Notes under the pieces: model-generated
Databases searched by the model: none
What the model was told of the DNA's origin: nothing
The model's input: only the letters and a program-made list of their open reading frames with translations
Assembly: GCA_035463295.1 (NCBI GenBank)
Contig: DATHTK010000001.1
Span: forward strand, 1 to 22,564
From: DATHTK01 sp035463295
GTDB taxonomy: Bacteria; Actinomycetota; Rubrobacteria; Rubrobacterales; Rubrobacteraceae
Length of the DNA stretch: 22,564 bases
Direction: 5' to 3'
Shown here: positions 14,102 to 21,074 of the stretch, piece after piece
How the letters are laid out: every line of letters starts with the position of its first letter
Numbering within the stretch: the first letter of the stretch is position 1
Translations under genes and position numbers: made by a program

Positions 14102-16549
14102 ATGTTGAAGACGCGCTGGACGAGGTGGTTCTCCGAGCTCGGCATAGACGACGTTCCGGTTGTCGGGGGGAAGAACGCCTCTCTCGGAGAGATGGTCCGC
14201 GAACTCTCGCCGCTGGGTGTGAGCGTGCCCGCAGGGTACGCGGTAACCGCCGACGCCTACCGCTACTTTCTACAGGCCAACGAGCTCGAGACGCCGGTGC
14301 GCGAGGCAATGGCCGGGCTCGGGCGCGGTGACGTCGAGGACCTCACCCGCAGGAGCCGCCTGATCCAGAACTTCATCTTGGGCGGGGAGCTGCCCGAGGA
14401 TCTCGAGATGGAGATCCTTCGCGGCTACCGGGAGCTCTCTGAGGCTCACGGAGAAGAGCACGCGGACGTTGCGGTTCGCTCCTCGGCGACCGCCGAGGAC
14501 CTGCCGACCGCGAGCTTCGCCGGCCAGCAGGAGAGTTTCCTCAACGTGCGCGGCGAGGCCCAGCTCCTCGAGTCGGTCAAGAAGTGCTTCGCCAGCCTCT
14601 TCACGCCACGCGCCATAAACTACCGCGAGGACATGGGCTTCGACCACTTCAAGGTGGCCCTCTCCGTGGGTGTGCAGAAGATGGTCCGCTCGGACCTGGC
14701 GAGCTCGGGCGTGATCTTCACGCTCGACACCGAGTCGGGGTTTCCGGACGTGGTCTTCGTCACCTCGACTTGGGGTCTGGGGGAGAACATCGTGCAGGGG
14801 CGAGTGGTGCCGGATAGTTTCTACGTCCACAAGCCTACGCTAAAGGAGGGATACCGGCCTCTCATCCGGCGGCAACTCGGCACCAAGGAGTTCAAGCTTA
14901 TCTACGACGCGTCCGGCCACCGGCTGGTCGAGAACGTCCCGACTTCTCCCGAAGAACGCGCGTCGTTCTCCGTCTCCGACGAGGACGTCTTGCAGCTCGC
15001 CCGCTGGGCGGTCGATATCGAGAACCACTACAGCGAGAAGCGCGGGACGAAGACCTTTATGGATGTCGAGTGGGCCAAGGACGGCGCCACCGGGGAGCTC
15101 TTTATCCTCCAGGCCCGTCCCGAGACCGTGCACGGCCAGAGGTTGTCCGGTCGGGCCCCGAAGATGCACCTGTACAAGTTGGGGGAGAGGGGAGAGGTTC
15201 TCGTCGAGGGACTCGCGGTCGGCAGCTCGGTCGCCAGCGGCCCGGCCAGGGTGCTCAAGGACCCGAGCGAGATCCAGACCTTCCGCCCCGGAGAGGTGCT
15301 CGTCACCGAGATCACCGACCCCGACTGGGAGCCGATCATGGAGGCCTCCTCCGCCATCGTGACCGAGCGTGGAGGGCGCACCTCTCACGCCGCCATCGTC
15401 GCTCGTGAGCTCGGTATACCGGCGATCCTCGGTACCGGCGACGCGACGCATCTCATAGAGACCGGCCGGCGCGTGACCGTCTCGTGTGCCGAGGGCGAGG
15501 TCGGGCGAGTGTACGATGGTACCCTGGACTATGAGGTGACGGAGATAGACGCCTCTTCGCTGAAGCATCCCAGGACGCAGATAATGATGAACGTCGCCAA
15601 CCCGGAGCAGGTCTTCGAGCTCGCCCAGCTGCCCAGCGACGGCATCGGCCTGGCGCGTATGGAGTTCATATTCGCCGGGTGGGTGGGCGTACACCCGCTC
15701 TCCCTGACGCGCTTCGACTCTCTTCCGCCGAAGCTCAAGCTCGAGGTTGGAAGGCTCACCGGCGGCTACGAGGACAAGACCGAGTTCTTCGTGGACAGGC
15801 TGGCTCAGGGGATCGGGACGCTCGCGGCGGCGTTCTGGCCGCGGGATGTGATCCTGCGCTTCTCCGACTTCAAGACCAACGAGTACGCTCACCTGCTCGG
15901 CGGCTCGGAGTTCGAGCCTCATGAGGAGAACCCGATGCTCGGCTGGCGGGGCGCGAGCCGCTACTACCATCCCGACTACAAGGAGGGCTTCCTCCTCGAG
16001 CTGCGGGCCGTCAAGCGCGTGCGCGAGGATTTCGGGCTCAAGAACCTGAAGGTTATGGTGCCCTTCTGTCGTACCCCGACAGAGGGTCAAAAGGTGCTGG
16101 ACGTTATGCGCGAAGGCGGGCTGGTACGGGGCGAGGACGGCCTCGAGGTCTACGTGATGGCCGAGATCCCCTCAAACGTGATCCTCGCCCGCGAGTTCGC
16201 CGCGATCTTCGATGGTTTCTCCATCGGTTCGAACGACCTGACCCAGCTGGTGCTGGGCGTGGACCGGGACTCCGAGCGGGTAGCTCCGATCTTCGACGAG
16301 CGTGACGAGGCGGTCAAACGCTCGTGCGCGGCGCTGATCGACGAGGCCCACAAGGCCGGGCGTAAGGTCGGTATCTGCGGGCAGGCGCCCTCGGACTACC
16401 CAGACTTCGCCGCCTTCCTGGTCGAGAAGGGCATAGACTCGGTGAGCCTGAGCCCGGACGCCGTGATGCCCACGACCCTGCGAATTCTGGAGGCAGAGGA
16501 GTCAGAGCTCGGGACGCAGGAGCCGGCTGAAGAGAGGAGCCACAAGTAA
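14102..16549 (+). CDS. ppsA: phosphoenolpyruvate synthase
   Basis: 815 residues, near the usual 790-800. It converts pyruvate and ATP to PEP, AMP and phosphate for gluconeogenesis. N-terminal ATP-grasp-like domain with VGGKNASLGEM (20-31) and VRSSATAEDLPTASFAGQQES (125-144 region); central phosphohistidine domain with His429 in GGRTSHAAIVARELG; C-terminal PEP/pyruvate TIM barrel with the MVPFCRTP stretch, SIGSNDLTQL and catalytic Cys759 in VGICGQAPSD. The start is ATG 14102 with GGAGGAGG about 9 to 11 bases upstream. Its TAA overlaps the ATG of the next usp by one base (TAATG), so both are translated together. PPDK cannot be fully excluded but the domain order and length fit PpsA. Confidence 0.93.
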   Translation: MLKTRWTRWFSELGIDDVPVVGGKNASLGEMVRELSPLGVSVPAGYAVTADAYRYFLQANELETPVREAMAGLGRGDVEDLTRRSRLIQNFILGGELPEDLEMEILRGYRELSEAHGEEHADVAVRSSATAEDLPTASFAGQQESFLNVRGEAQLLESVKKCFASLFTPRAINYREDMGFDHFKVALSVGVQKMVRSDLASSGVIFTLDTESGFPDVVFVTSTWGLGENIVQGRVVPDSFYVHKPTLKEGYRPLIRRQLGTKEFKLIYDASGHRLVENVPTSPEERASFSVSDEDVLQLARWAVDIENHYSEKRGTKTFMDVEWAKDGATGELFILQARPETVHGQRLSGRAPKMHLYKLGERGEVLVEGLAVGSSVASGPARVLKDPSEIQTFRPGEVLVTEITDPDWEPIMEASSAIVTERGGRTSHAAIVARELGIPAILGTGDATHLIETGRRVTVSCAEGEVGRVYDGTLDYEVTEIDASSLKHPRTQIMMNVANPEQVFELAQLPSDGIGLARMEFIFAGWVGVHPLSLTRFDSLPPKLKLEVGRLTGGYEDKTEFFVDRLAQGIGTLAAAFWPRDVILRFSDFKTNEYAHLLGGSEFEPHEENPMLGWRGASRYYHPDYKEGFLLELRAVKRVREDFGLKNLKVMVPFCRTPTEGQKVLDVMREGGLVRGEDGLEVYVMAEIPSNVILAREFAAIFDGFSIGSNDLTQLVLGVDRDSERVAPIFDERDEAVKRSCAALIDEAHKAGRKVGICGQAPSDYPDFAAFLVEKGIDSVSLSPDAVMPTTLRILEAEESELGTQEPAEERSHK

Positions 16550-16995
16550 TGGACAACCTGCCGAAGAAGATCCTGGTCGCGACCGACGGATCAGCGAGCG
16601 CCGCCACGGCGGCTCGCAGGGCGGCCGAGATGGCCCGGTCGTTCGGGGCCGAGTTGCACGTGGTGCACGTCATCCCGGTTAGCCAACCGTACCACCTGCT
16701 CGCAGCAGACGACGTGGAGGGCCCCACGCTCTACGAGGAGGACGCCCAACGCGCCCGGAAGCTACTCGACGAGCAGGTGAGATCTATCGAGGAGTCGGGC
16801 GGAAGGGTCGCCGAGGCGCACCTGACCACCGGCGAGCCGGACGCCGAGGTGCTCGCGCTCGGCGAGGAGCTGGGCGTAGATATGATCGTCGCGGGAAGCA
16901 GGGGACTGGGGTCTCTGAGGCAGCCTATAGGGAGCGTCTCGAGCAGCATCGCGGCGCACGCCCATTGCCCGGTGCTGGTGGTCAGGGGTGAGTGA
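16549..16995 (+). CDS. universal stress protein, single domain, shortened ATP loop
   Basis: 148 residues starting on the last base of the ppsA stop codon. KILVATDGS and the C-terminal AHAHCPVLVV are canonical. The ATP signature reads GSRGLGSLRQPIGSVSSS, so only 8 residues separate the second and third glycines instead of the 9 in all other Usps in this window; ATP binding may be altered. Coupled translation with PEP synthase suggests a shared stress or carbon-shift role. Downstream, the next usp starts 24 bases after its stop. Confidence 0.92.
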   Translation: MDNLPKKILVATDGSASAATAARRAAEMARSFGAELHVVHVIPVSQPYHLLAADDVEGPTLYEEDAQRARKLLDEQVRSIEESGGRVAEAHLTTGEPDAEVLALGEELGVDMIVAGSRGLGSLRQPIGSVSSSIAAHAHCPVLVVRGE

Positions 16996-17019
16996 GCGAG
17001 CGGAGAGGAGCGGTAAGAG

Positions 17020-17892
17020 ATGAACGTGTTCCCGACGAAGATCCTGCTGGCCACCGACGGTTCGACGGACGCGGAGCTTGCGGCCGCTACCGCCGTCGGT
17101 CTCGCCAACGGCACGGGCTCGGAGCTCCATCTGGTCCATGTCGGACCGGTGGTGCCCGCGCACTTTGAATCGACCGACGTGGAGCCGGCACGGCTGCAAC
17201 AGCAGGCGGGCGACCTCCTCGACGAGCAGGTCAGGAAGGTCGAGGGCCTGGGGGGGAACGTCGCAAAGAGCCACCTGAGGATGGGGGGAGCGGCGGAAGA
17301 GGTGATCGTTCTCGCCGATCAGATCGGGGCCGGACTGATTGTGTCAGGGAGCCGGGGCAGGGGCAGGATGAAGAGGCTCGTGATGGGCAGCGTCTCAGAT
17401 ACCGTGGTCCGTCACGCCCACTGCCCCGTCCTGATGGTGCGGGGGAAGCCCACCGTCTTCCCGGCTCGCATTCTCGTGGCCACCGACGGTTCCGAGGAGG
17501 CCGCTGCAGCGATGGGCAGCGCGCTCGACCTCGCCGCGAAGACCGGCTCCCGGCTGGACCTGATTCACGTCGGGATGCTGGAGCCCGTCTACCATCCCGA
17601 GAGACACGGCTACCCCCTTCTGTACGAGAAGGTCCGGGAAGAAGCTCAACGGCTGCTCGACGAGCAGGTAGAGAAGGTGGAGGCGAGCGGCGGCACCGTC
17701 GAACGGGCCATCCTCCGAATAGGACGTCCGGACGAAGAGATCGTCGTCGCCGCGGAGGAGATGGATGCCGGCCTTGTGGTGATCGGCAACAGGGGCCTGG
17801 GAGGTGTTAGGCGCGCGTTGATGGGCAGCGTCTCCGATTCAGTCGTGCGCCACGCCAACTGCCCCGTCCTGGTAGTGCGCAAAGAAGGGTGA
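17020..17892 (+). CDS. universal stress protein, tandem UspA domains
   Basis: 290 residues; two complete Usp domains. Domain 1 opens KILLATDGS and has GSRGRGRMKRLVMGSVSDT; domain 2 opens RILVATDGS (about 148) and has GNRGLGGVRRALMGSVSDS. Both G-2x-G-9x-G-S signatures are intact. ATG 17020 has GAGAGGAG upstream. It is the last gene of a run of zinc-ribbon, ppsA, usp, usp. Domain 2 is closer to the single-domain protein at 3057-3536 than to its own domain 1, with an identical 20-base stretch (ATGGGCAGCGTCTCCGATTC) in both genes, pointing to duplication or gene conversion. Confidence 0.93.
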   Translation: MNVFPTKILLATDGSTDAELAAATAVGLANGTGSELHLVHVGPVVPAHFESTDVEPARLQQQAGDLLDEQVRKVEGLGGNVAKSHLRMGGAAEEVIVLADQIGAGLIVSGSRGRGRMKRLVMGSVSDTVVRHAHCPVLMVRGKPTVFPARILVATDGSEEAAAAMGSALDLAAKTGSRLDLIHVGMLEPVYHPERHGYPLLYEKVREEAQRLLDEQVEKVEASGGTVERAILRIGRPDEEIVVAAEEMDAGLVVIGNRGLGGVRRALMGSVSDSVVRHANCPVLVVRKEG

Positions 17893-18401
17893 TGGCGAGA
17901 GCTACCCGGTCAGCGATAGAACCGGAGTCGCGTCAGGGCGCGCCGGGGATAGAGGTGGTCGGGTAGGGAGGCTGCCGGACCCCGGGGCGCCGCGGACATG
18001 CGGGCCGTCTTGCGCCTGGCTGCCCCTGGAGGTGCCGGGCCTTCGGACAGGAAGCCACCTCGGAAGGGAGAGCCCGGTCGCCGTCGGGCGTTCGCCCGTC
18101 AGGCCACCTGCCCTCTTGCTCTGGGCTGGTGCGGCTCCGAGGCCGCCTACAGCCCTCGCGGCGTGAGCTTGCGGGGCATTGCGTAACACCGCTCGGAACG
18201 TGGCTCGCTCAAGGCGAGTATGTCAGGTCCCACTCGCCAAAGACGCGTAGAGACGTACCAGTAACGGCTTGATCTGCCCCATCGCTCGAGATGCGACGAA
18301 GGTGCCTGGAGATTCCGGCCTTCTCGCCAGGGGGTGCTCGTGGACTCGAGGAACGCTAGAATGCTTTCAAGTCGTACACAATAGAGCTAAGGAGGTACAA
18401 G
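17893..18401. other. 509-bp gap without a recognisable gene
   Basis: Very GC-rich in the left half and less so on the right. A 12-base inverted repeat with one mismatch lies at 17937-17948 and 17980-17991 (31-base loop), 45 to 99 bases after the usp stop, and could end the ppsA-usp transcript. A perfect 7-bp stem, GGCGAGT/ACTCGCC, lies at 18213-18238. CTCGAG occurs at 18285-18290 and 18344-18349 region ends, bracketing a short segment. Open frames of 62 and 95 codons exist on both strands but have no ribosome site or protein-like composition. A structured RNA is possible, but I recognise no known family. Confidence 0.45.
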
Positions 18402-18695
18402 TTGCATGCACGGGTGGTGAGTATGGAGATGTTGCCGATGAACGTCAGAGAGGCGGTACGCATCTATCAGGAGCGGGTCGTACCGGCCGCTAGGGAAGAG
18501 GAAGGATTCAGGGGCGCTTTGATGCTGACAGATCCGGATACTGGCGAGGGGCTTTCGATCTCCCTCTGGAACTCCGAAGACGAGATGCATGCAAGCGAGG
18601 CGAGCGGCTTCTACCACAGAAAGCTTGACGAACTGGAGGCTCTGTTTATCAGCACACCAGTACGCAAGCACTACGAGGTCAGTGCTCAAGGGTAG
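18402..18695 (+). CDS. antibiotic-biosynthesis-monooxygenase (ABM) fold protein
   Basis: 97 residues from TTG 18402, set by AAGGAGGT five bases upstream. An overlapping ATG at 18406 is in another frame and was rejected. HARVVSMEMLP, a helix ending in ERVVPAAREEEGFRGALMLTD, and GEGLSISLWNSEDEM are the beta-alpha-beta pieces of a dimeric alpha-beta barrel. Proteins of this fold include quinol monooxygenases and many of unknown role; no heme-binding or active-site signature is obvious. It stands alone, with hairpin and gap downstream. A TAGAAT box 40 bases upstream of the start could be a -10, without a clear -35. Confidence 0.72.
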   Translation: MHARVVSMEMLPMNVREAVRIYQERVVPAAREEEGFRGALMLTDPDTGEGLSISLWNSEDEMHASEASGFYHRKLDELEALFISTPVRKHYEVSAQG

Positions 18696-18720
18696 AGCAG
18701 GCGTCGTGTCTAGTGGTGGT

Positions 18721-18739
18721 GGCTTCATGTACCGAAGCC
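18721..18739 (+). terminator. 6-bp perfect hairpin after the ABM gene
   Basis: GGCTTC, a 7-base loop and GAAGCC, beginning 26 bases after the stop. No T-run. Possible weak terminator. Confidence 0.3.
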
Positions 18740-18896
18740 TGTAGACGACCAGGGTTATTAATGCTGTAGCGCGTAGTCGAGTGCCGCGATAATCTCGGAC
18801 AACATCGACCGACAAGACGGTAGCTCTCGCCCATAACGCCGAGGCTGCCGAGTATCGTACGTGGTTCACGCGAGCCATAGCAGCACATATTGCAAT

Positions 18897-18922
18897 GTGA
18901 ACCGCGCCCGCTGTCCGGGTAT
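18897..18922 (+). promoter_or_regulatory. candidate sigma-B-type promoter for the receiver-domain operon
   Basis: GGGTAT (18917-18922) exactly matches the sigma-B/sigma-F -10 element; GTGAAC (18897-18902), 14 bases upstream, is a partial match to the GTTTAA -35. It lies 40 bases before ATG 18962. An imperfect palindrome, CACATATTGCAATGTG (18884-18899), overlaps the -35. The 266-base gap 18696-18961 holds no gene that I can see. Confidence 0.4.
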
Positions 18923-18961
18923 AGACATCTGCCAGGCTAGAGTAGGAGGTGTACACACAAG

Positions 18962-19339
18962 ATGGCGCTCATACTCTTCGTCGAGCATCATCGAGCGTTC
19001 CGCGAGTCCGCCTCCTACCTGATGGACCGGGAGGCAGATCTGGAAGTCGTTTCCCAGGGCGGCTCGGTAGTTGAGGCCCGCAAGAAGATGACCGATGGCG
19101 GTATAGACACCGCCATCGTGGACATACCACTGCCTGACGAGGGGGCTGAGGAGCTGGTTCGAGAGCTGCACGAGGCCAACCCCTCCATCCCGGTTCTGGT
19201 GATGACCCACCTGGCCGACCCGGAGGTCCGGCCCAGGTTTCTCGAGGCTGGGGCGAGCGAGGTGATCTCCAAGAGCGTCACCTTCGAGGAGGTCTTGGAG
19301 GTGCTCAGGAGGCTTGGGAGGAGCGAGGCACAGGGGTGA
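18962..19339 (+). CDS. receiver-domain-only response regulator, altered acidic pocket
   Basis: 125 residues, one receiver domain with no output domain. The phosphorylation site is Asp54 (AIVDIPLPD), with Thr82 (VMTHLAD) and Lys104 (VISKSVT) in place. The acidic pair that normally binds Mg2+ (Asp-Asp or Glu-Asp) is Glu8-His9 (LFVEHHRAFRES). It closely follows the style of NarL-family receivers (HHxxFRES). ATG 18962 has GGAGGT 9 bases upstream. The gene is 3 bases from the next one, so they are co-translated. It may be a phosphate sink, a dimerisation partner for the fused kinase at 21075-22564, or phosphorylation-independent. Confidence 0.85.
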   Translation: MALILFVEHHRAFRESASYLMDREADLEVVSQGGSVVEARKKMTDGGIDTAIVDIPLPDEGAEELVRELHEANPSIPVLVMTHLADPEVRPRFLEAGASEVISKSVTFEEVLEVLRRLGRSEAQG

Positions 19340-19342
19340 GAG

Positions 19343-19696
19343 ATGCGTCTATTGATCGCTTACGAGGACGACCATCGTGTCTACAGCGGCGTTATGGAGA
19401 GGGTTATCCGCGACAGTCGTCCTCACCTGGAAGTCAAAGCCGTACCTATGTGTGAACTCGGAGCCGCCATCGAACGCATCGACCCTCACGTGGTTTTGTG
19501 CGAGCGGCAAAACCCCGCGCAGCCGGGTGGCACCGGCGCGTGGATCAAGCTCTCCTACGAGCCCGACGAACCGTCCGAGGTCTGCCTCGATGGGCAGCGC
19601 TGGGAGTTGGATAACCCGGGGATCGAGCAACTGCTGACGATCGTCGACAAGGTGGAGGATCTGATGCGGAATGGACGCGTCCTGCAGGGTTGCTAG
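19343..19696 (+). CDS. hypothetical protein, degenerate receiver-like
   Basis: 117 residues; ATG 19343 follows the receiver stop by 3 bases and uses AGGGGTGAG as its site. The first half (MRLLIAYEDDHRVYSGVMERVIR) and ERIDPHVVLCERQNP resemble the first strand and third strand of a receiver fold (acidic pair at the start, then a strand where the phospho-Asp would be), but Cys-Glu-Arg replaces Asp and no conserved Lys follows. The second half (WIKLSYEPDEPSEVCLDGQRW) is not recognised. Probably a partner of the receiver protein upstream. Function unknown. Confidence 0.7.
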   Translation: MRLLIAYEDDHRVYSGVMERVIRDSRPHLEVKAVPMCELGAAIERIDPHVVLCERQNPAQPGGTGAWIKLSYEPDEPSEVCLDGQRWELDNPGIEQLLTIVDKVEDLMRNGRVLQGC

Positions 19697-19839
19697 GGTA
19701 CAAACATCAGCACCTAACGCTCCAACAGCGGAAAAGAGACGTTCTCGGAGACACTCGGGACAAATACCCCATATACTTCGGCAGGCACATTCCCTAATGT
19801 CGCAAGCTGGCAGCGCGAGCCACAGGAAGGGAGATGTGT

Positions 19840-20187
19840 ATGCAAGTTCTGGACTTTCGCTCTAGTACTGACTCTAGTACTGACGAGCGAGGGCGAGACG
19901 TCGAGTCTGCATCCGAGGAACTATGGGTGCTTTGGGAGAGGGTCGGCGCTCAGGGACTCGATACTTGGTACCCACTGCCCAGCTGGTGCGTGGCACCGGA
20001 TAGCTCCAGAGCTAATGAGACAGAGAGGTCTTCTACGCACAGGGATTATGGATGCTCAGCGCTGCTGAAGAGCTATCTCGCGGATCTCGAGGACAGTGCA
20101 GAAGGCAACGAATACACCACCTGGCTCAGACAGATGTTCAATCGGCTGGAAGGAGGAGCTCGCAACCGCAGGGCTCCGGTCCCTTAG
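19840..20187 (+). CDS. orphan hypothetical protein
   Basis: 115 residues from ATG 19840, chosen because AAGGGAG lies 6 bases upstream; an ATG at 19834 is too close to it. Not recognised. It begins MQVLDFRSSTDSSTDERGRD, where the doubled SSTD comes from a 12-base tandem repeat, and continues with a Trp-rich block (LWVLWERVGAQGLDTWYPLPSW) and an acidic C-terminal helix. GC content appears lower and less codon-biased than in neighbours, which suggests a young or transferred gene. A strong terminator follows 17 bases after the stop, which supports a real transcript. Confidence 0.5.
   Translation: MQVLDFRSSTDSSTDERGRDVESASEELWVLWERVGAQGLDTWYPLPSWCVAPDSSRANETERSSTHRDYGCSALLKSYLADLEDSAEGNEYTTWLRQMFNRLEGGARNRRAPVP
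19860..19883. repeat. two tandem copies of a 12-base unit
   Basis: CTCTAGTACTGA occurs twice without a gap, in frame within the orphan protein, duplicating Ser-Ser-Thr-Asp. Exact duplication suggests recent replication slippage. Confidence 0.9.
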
Positions 20188-20204
20188 TCTGCCCTGGTTT
20201 GAGA

Positions 20205-20244
20205 GGGAGCCCCGGCGATCCTTGAGTTCGTCGGGGCTCTCTTT
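20205..20244. terminator. bidirectional intrinsic terminator
   Basis: GGGAGCCCCGGCGA (20205-20218) pairs with TCGTCGGGGCTCTC (20228-20241) over 14 positions, allowing G-T wobbles, with a 9-base loop and TTT after the stem on the plus strand. It sits between the convergent orphan gene (stop 20187) and hsp20 (stop 20248), so it can serve both. Confidence 0.75.
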
Positions 20245-20247
20245 CTC

Positions 20248-20688
20248 CTAACCCTCGATCTCTATCCTCTTGGGTCCTTCCTCGACCTGCGTGCCGGCTC
20301 CCTCGACGGTCACCTCCAGCAGACCGTCCTTGAAGGACGCCTTGATGTTATCTTCGTCAATGCCCTCGGGCAGGGTCATGCTTCTCCTGAAGGAGCCGTG
20401 ACGGCGCTCCTTTATGAGGTAGCCGCCCTCTTTGTGCTCCTCTTCTTCCTTGCGCTCCCCGGAGATGGTCAGGACACCACCCTTGAGGCTGACGTCGACG
20501 TCTTCGCGCTTCAACCCTGGGAGCTCCGCCTTTATGACCATATCGTTTCCCCGGGTCGCTACGTCTACCGCCGGGGTCCATCCCGTCGACTGGACGGTCG
20601 CTACTTGCGGCATTCTCCCGAAGGCCTCGGCCATCATGCGGTTCATCTCGCTCTGCATGTCTCGAAAGCCTCTGTACGGGTTGAGCAT
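20248..20688 (-). CDS. hsp20: Hsp20 / alpha-crystallin small heat shock protein
   Basis: 146 residues, the usual length. ATP-independent holdase chaperone that forms large cytosolic oligomers. The alpha-crystallin domain runs from about 38 to 135: VDVATRGNDMVIKAELPG, REDVDVSLKGGVLTISGERK, then SFRRSMTLPEGIDEDNIKAS and the signature FKDGLLEVTVEG. The N-terminal Met-rich amphipathic region (MQSEMNRMMAEAFG) is typical of the family. ATG 20688 has AAGGAGG at 6 to 8 bases. Neither a CIRCE nor a HAIR element is evident in the 200 bases upstream. The gene is monocistronic, with a shared terminator downstream. Confidence 0.95.
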   Translation of the reverse strand: MLNPYRGFRDMQSEMNRMMAEAFGRMPQVATVQSTGWTPAVDVATRGNDMVIKAELPGLKREDVDVSLKGGVLTISGERKEEEEHKEGGYLIKERRHGSFRRSMTLPEGIDEDNIKASFKDGLLEVTVEGAGTQVEEGPKRIEIEG

Positions 20689-21074
20689 TCTCTACTTCCT
20701 CCTTGTTTCCCTCTCCAGTACAACCACTTCCTTGCCGGCTCTCTTCACAACGCCCTCGGGATGGTCGAACAGAGACCTCCTTCCTCTTGCCGGCAGCAGC
20801 CGCGACGCGGACCGGCTCGGCGGGAGAAAAGCAATTGGTTCCGGTCCGCTGTCACACCAACATGGTGCCGTATGATTCAGAGTTCGTCATGAGCAACCTT
20901 GACCAAGGAAGTGGTTCATCTTGCTCATGTCCTGGAGTTCGCCAGCCATTTATCAGGAGAGCTCGGAGCAGGATAGGCAGCCCCGCGACGAGGTCAAAGG
21001 CGTCCTGGACAGGTGATCCGGGCACGAGTGTAGAACAGCACAGTGTTTTCATGCCGCACGTCCTCGCAGCTCAG
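20689..21074. other. 386-bp gap upstream of hsp20
   Basis: It contains the hsp20 leader and the long inverted repeat at 20888-20929. A minus-strand frame running into the hsp20 leader reads FDHPEGVVKRAGKEVVVLER before a stop near 20697, but has no start codon and is not annotated. No promoter with convincing -10/-35 was found by eye. The kinase-regulator gene ends at 21075 on the same strand, and no terminator hairpin is obvious after it. Confidence 0.5.
20888..20929. repeat. perfect 9-bp inverted repeat with nested palindrome
   Basis: CATGAGCAA (20888-20896) and TTGCTCATG (20921-20929) are exact reverse complements 24 bases apart. Inside, CCTTGACCAAGG (20897-20908) is a 5-2-5 palindrome, and AACC/GGTT arms extend the outer stem. 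It lies about 200 bases upstream of hsp20 and 146 bases beyond the kinase-regulator stop, so it could be an operator or a structured RNA/terminator. Confidence 0.6.

Noticed and set aside
14840..16090. 416-codon open frame on the minus strand
   Set aside because: Antisense shadow of ppsA with no recognisable domain.
20689..20870. Minus-strand frame reading into the hsp20 leader (FDHPEGVVKRAGKEVVVLER)
   Set aside because: Looks partly protein-like but has no start codon or ribosome site and becomes Ser/Arg/Pro-rich upstream.
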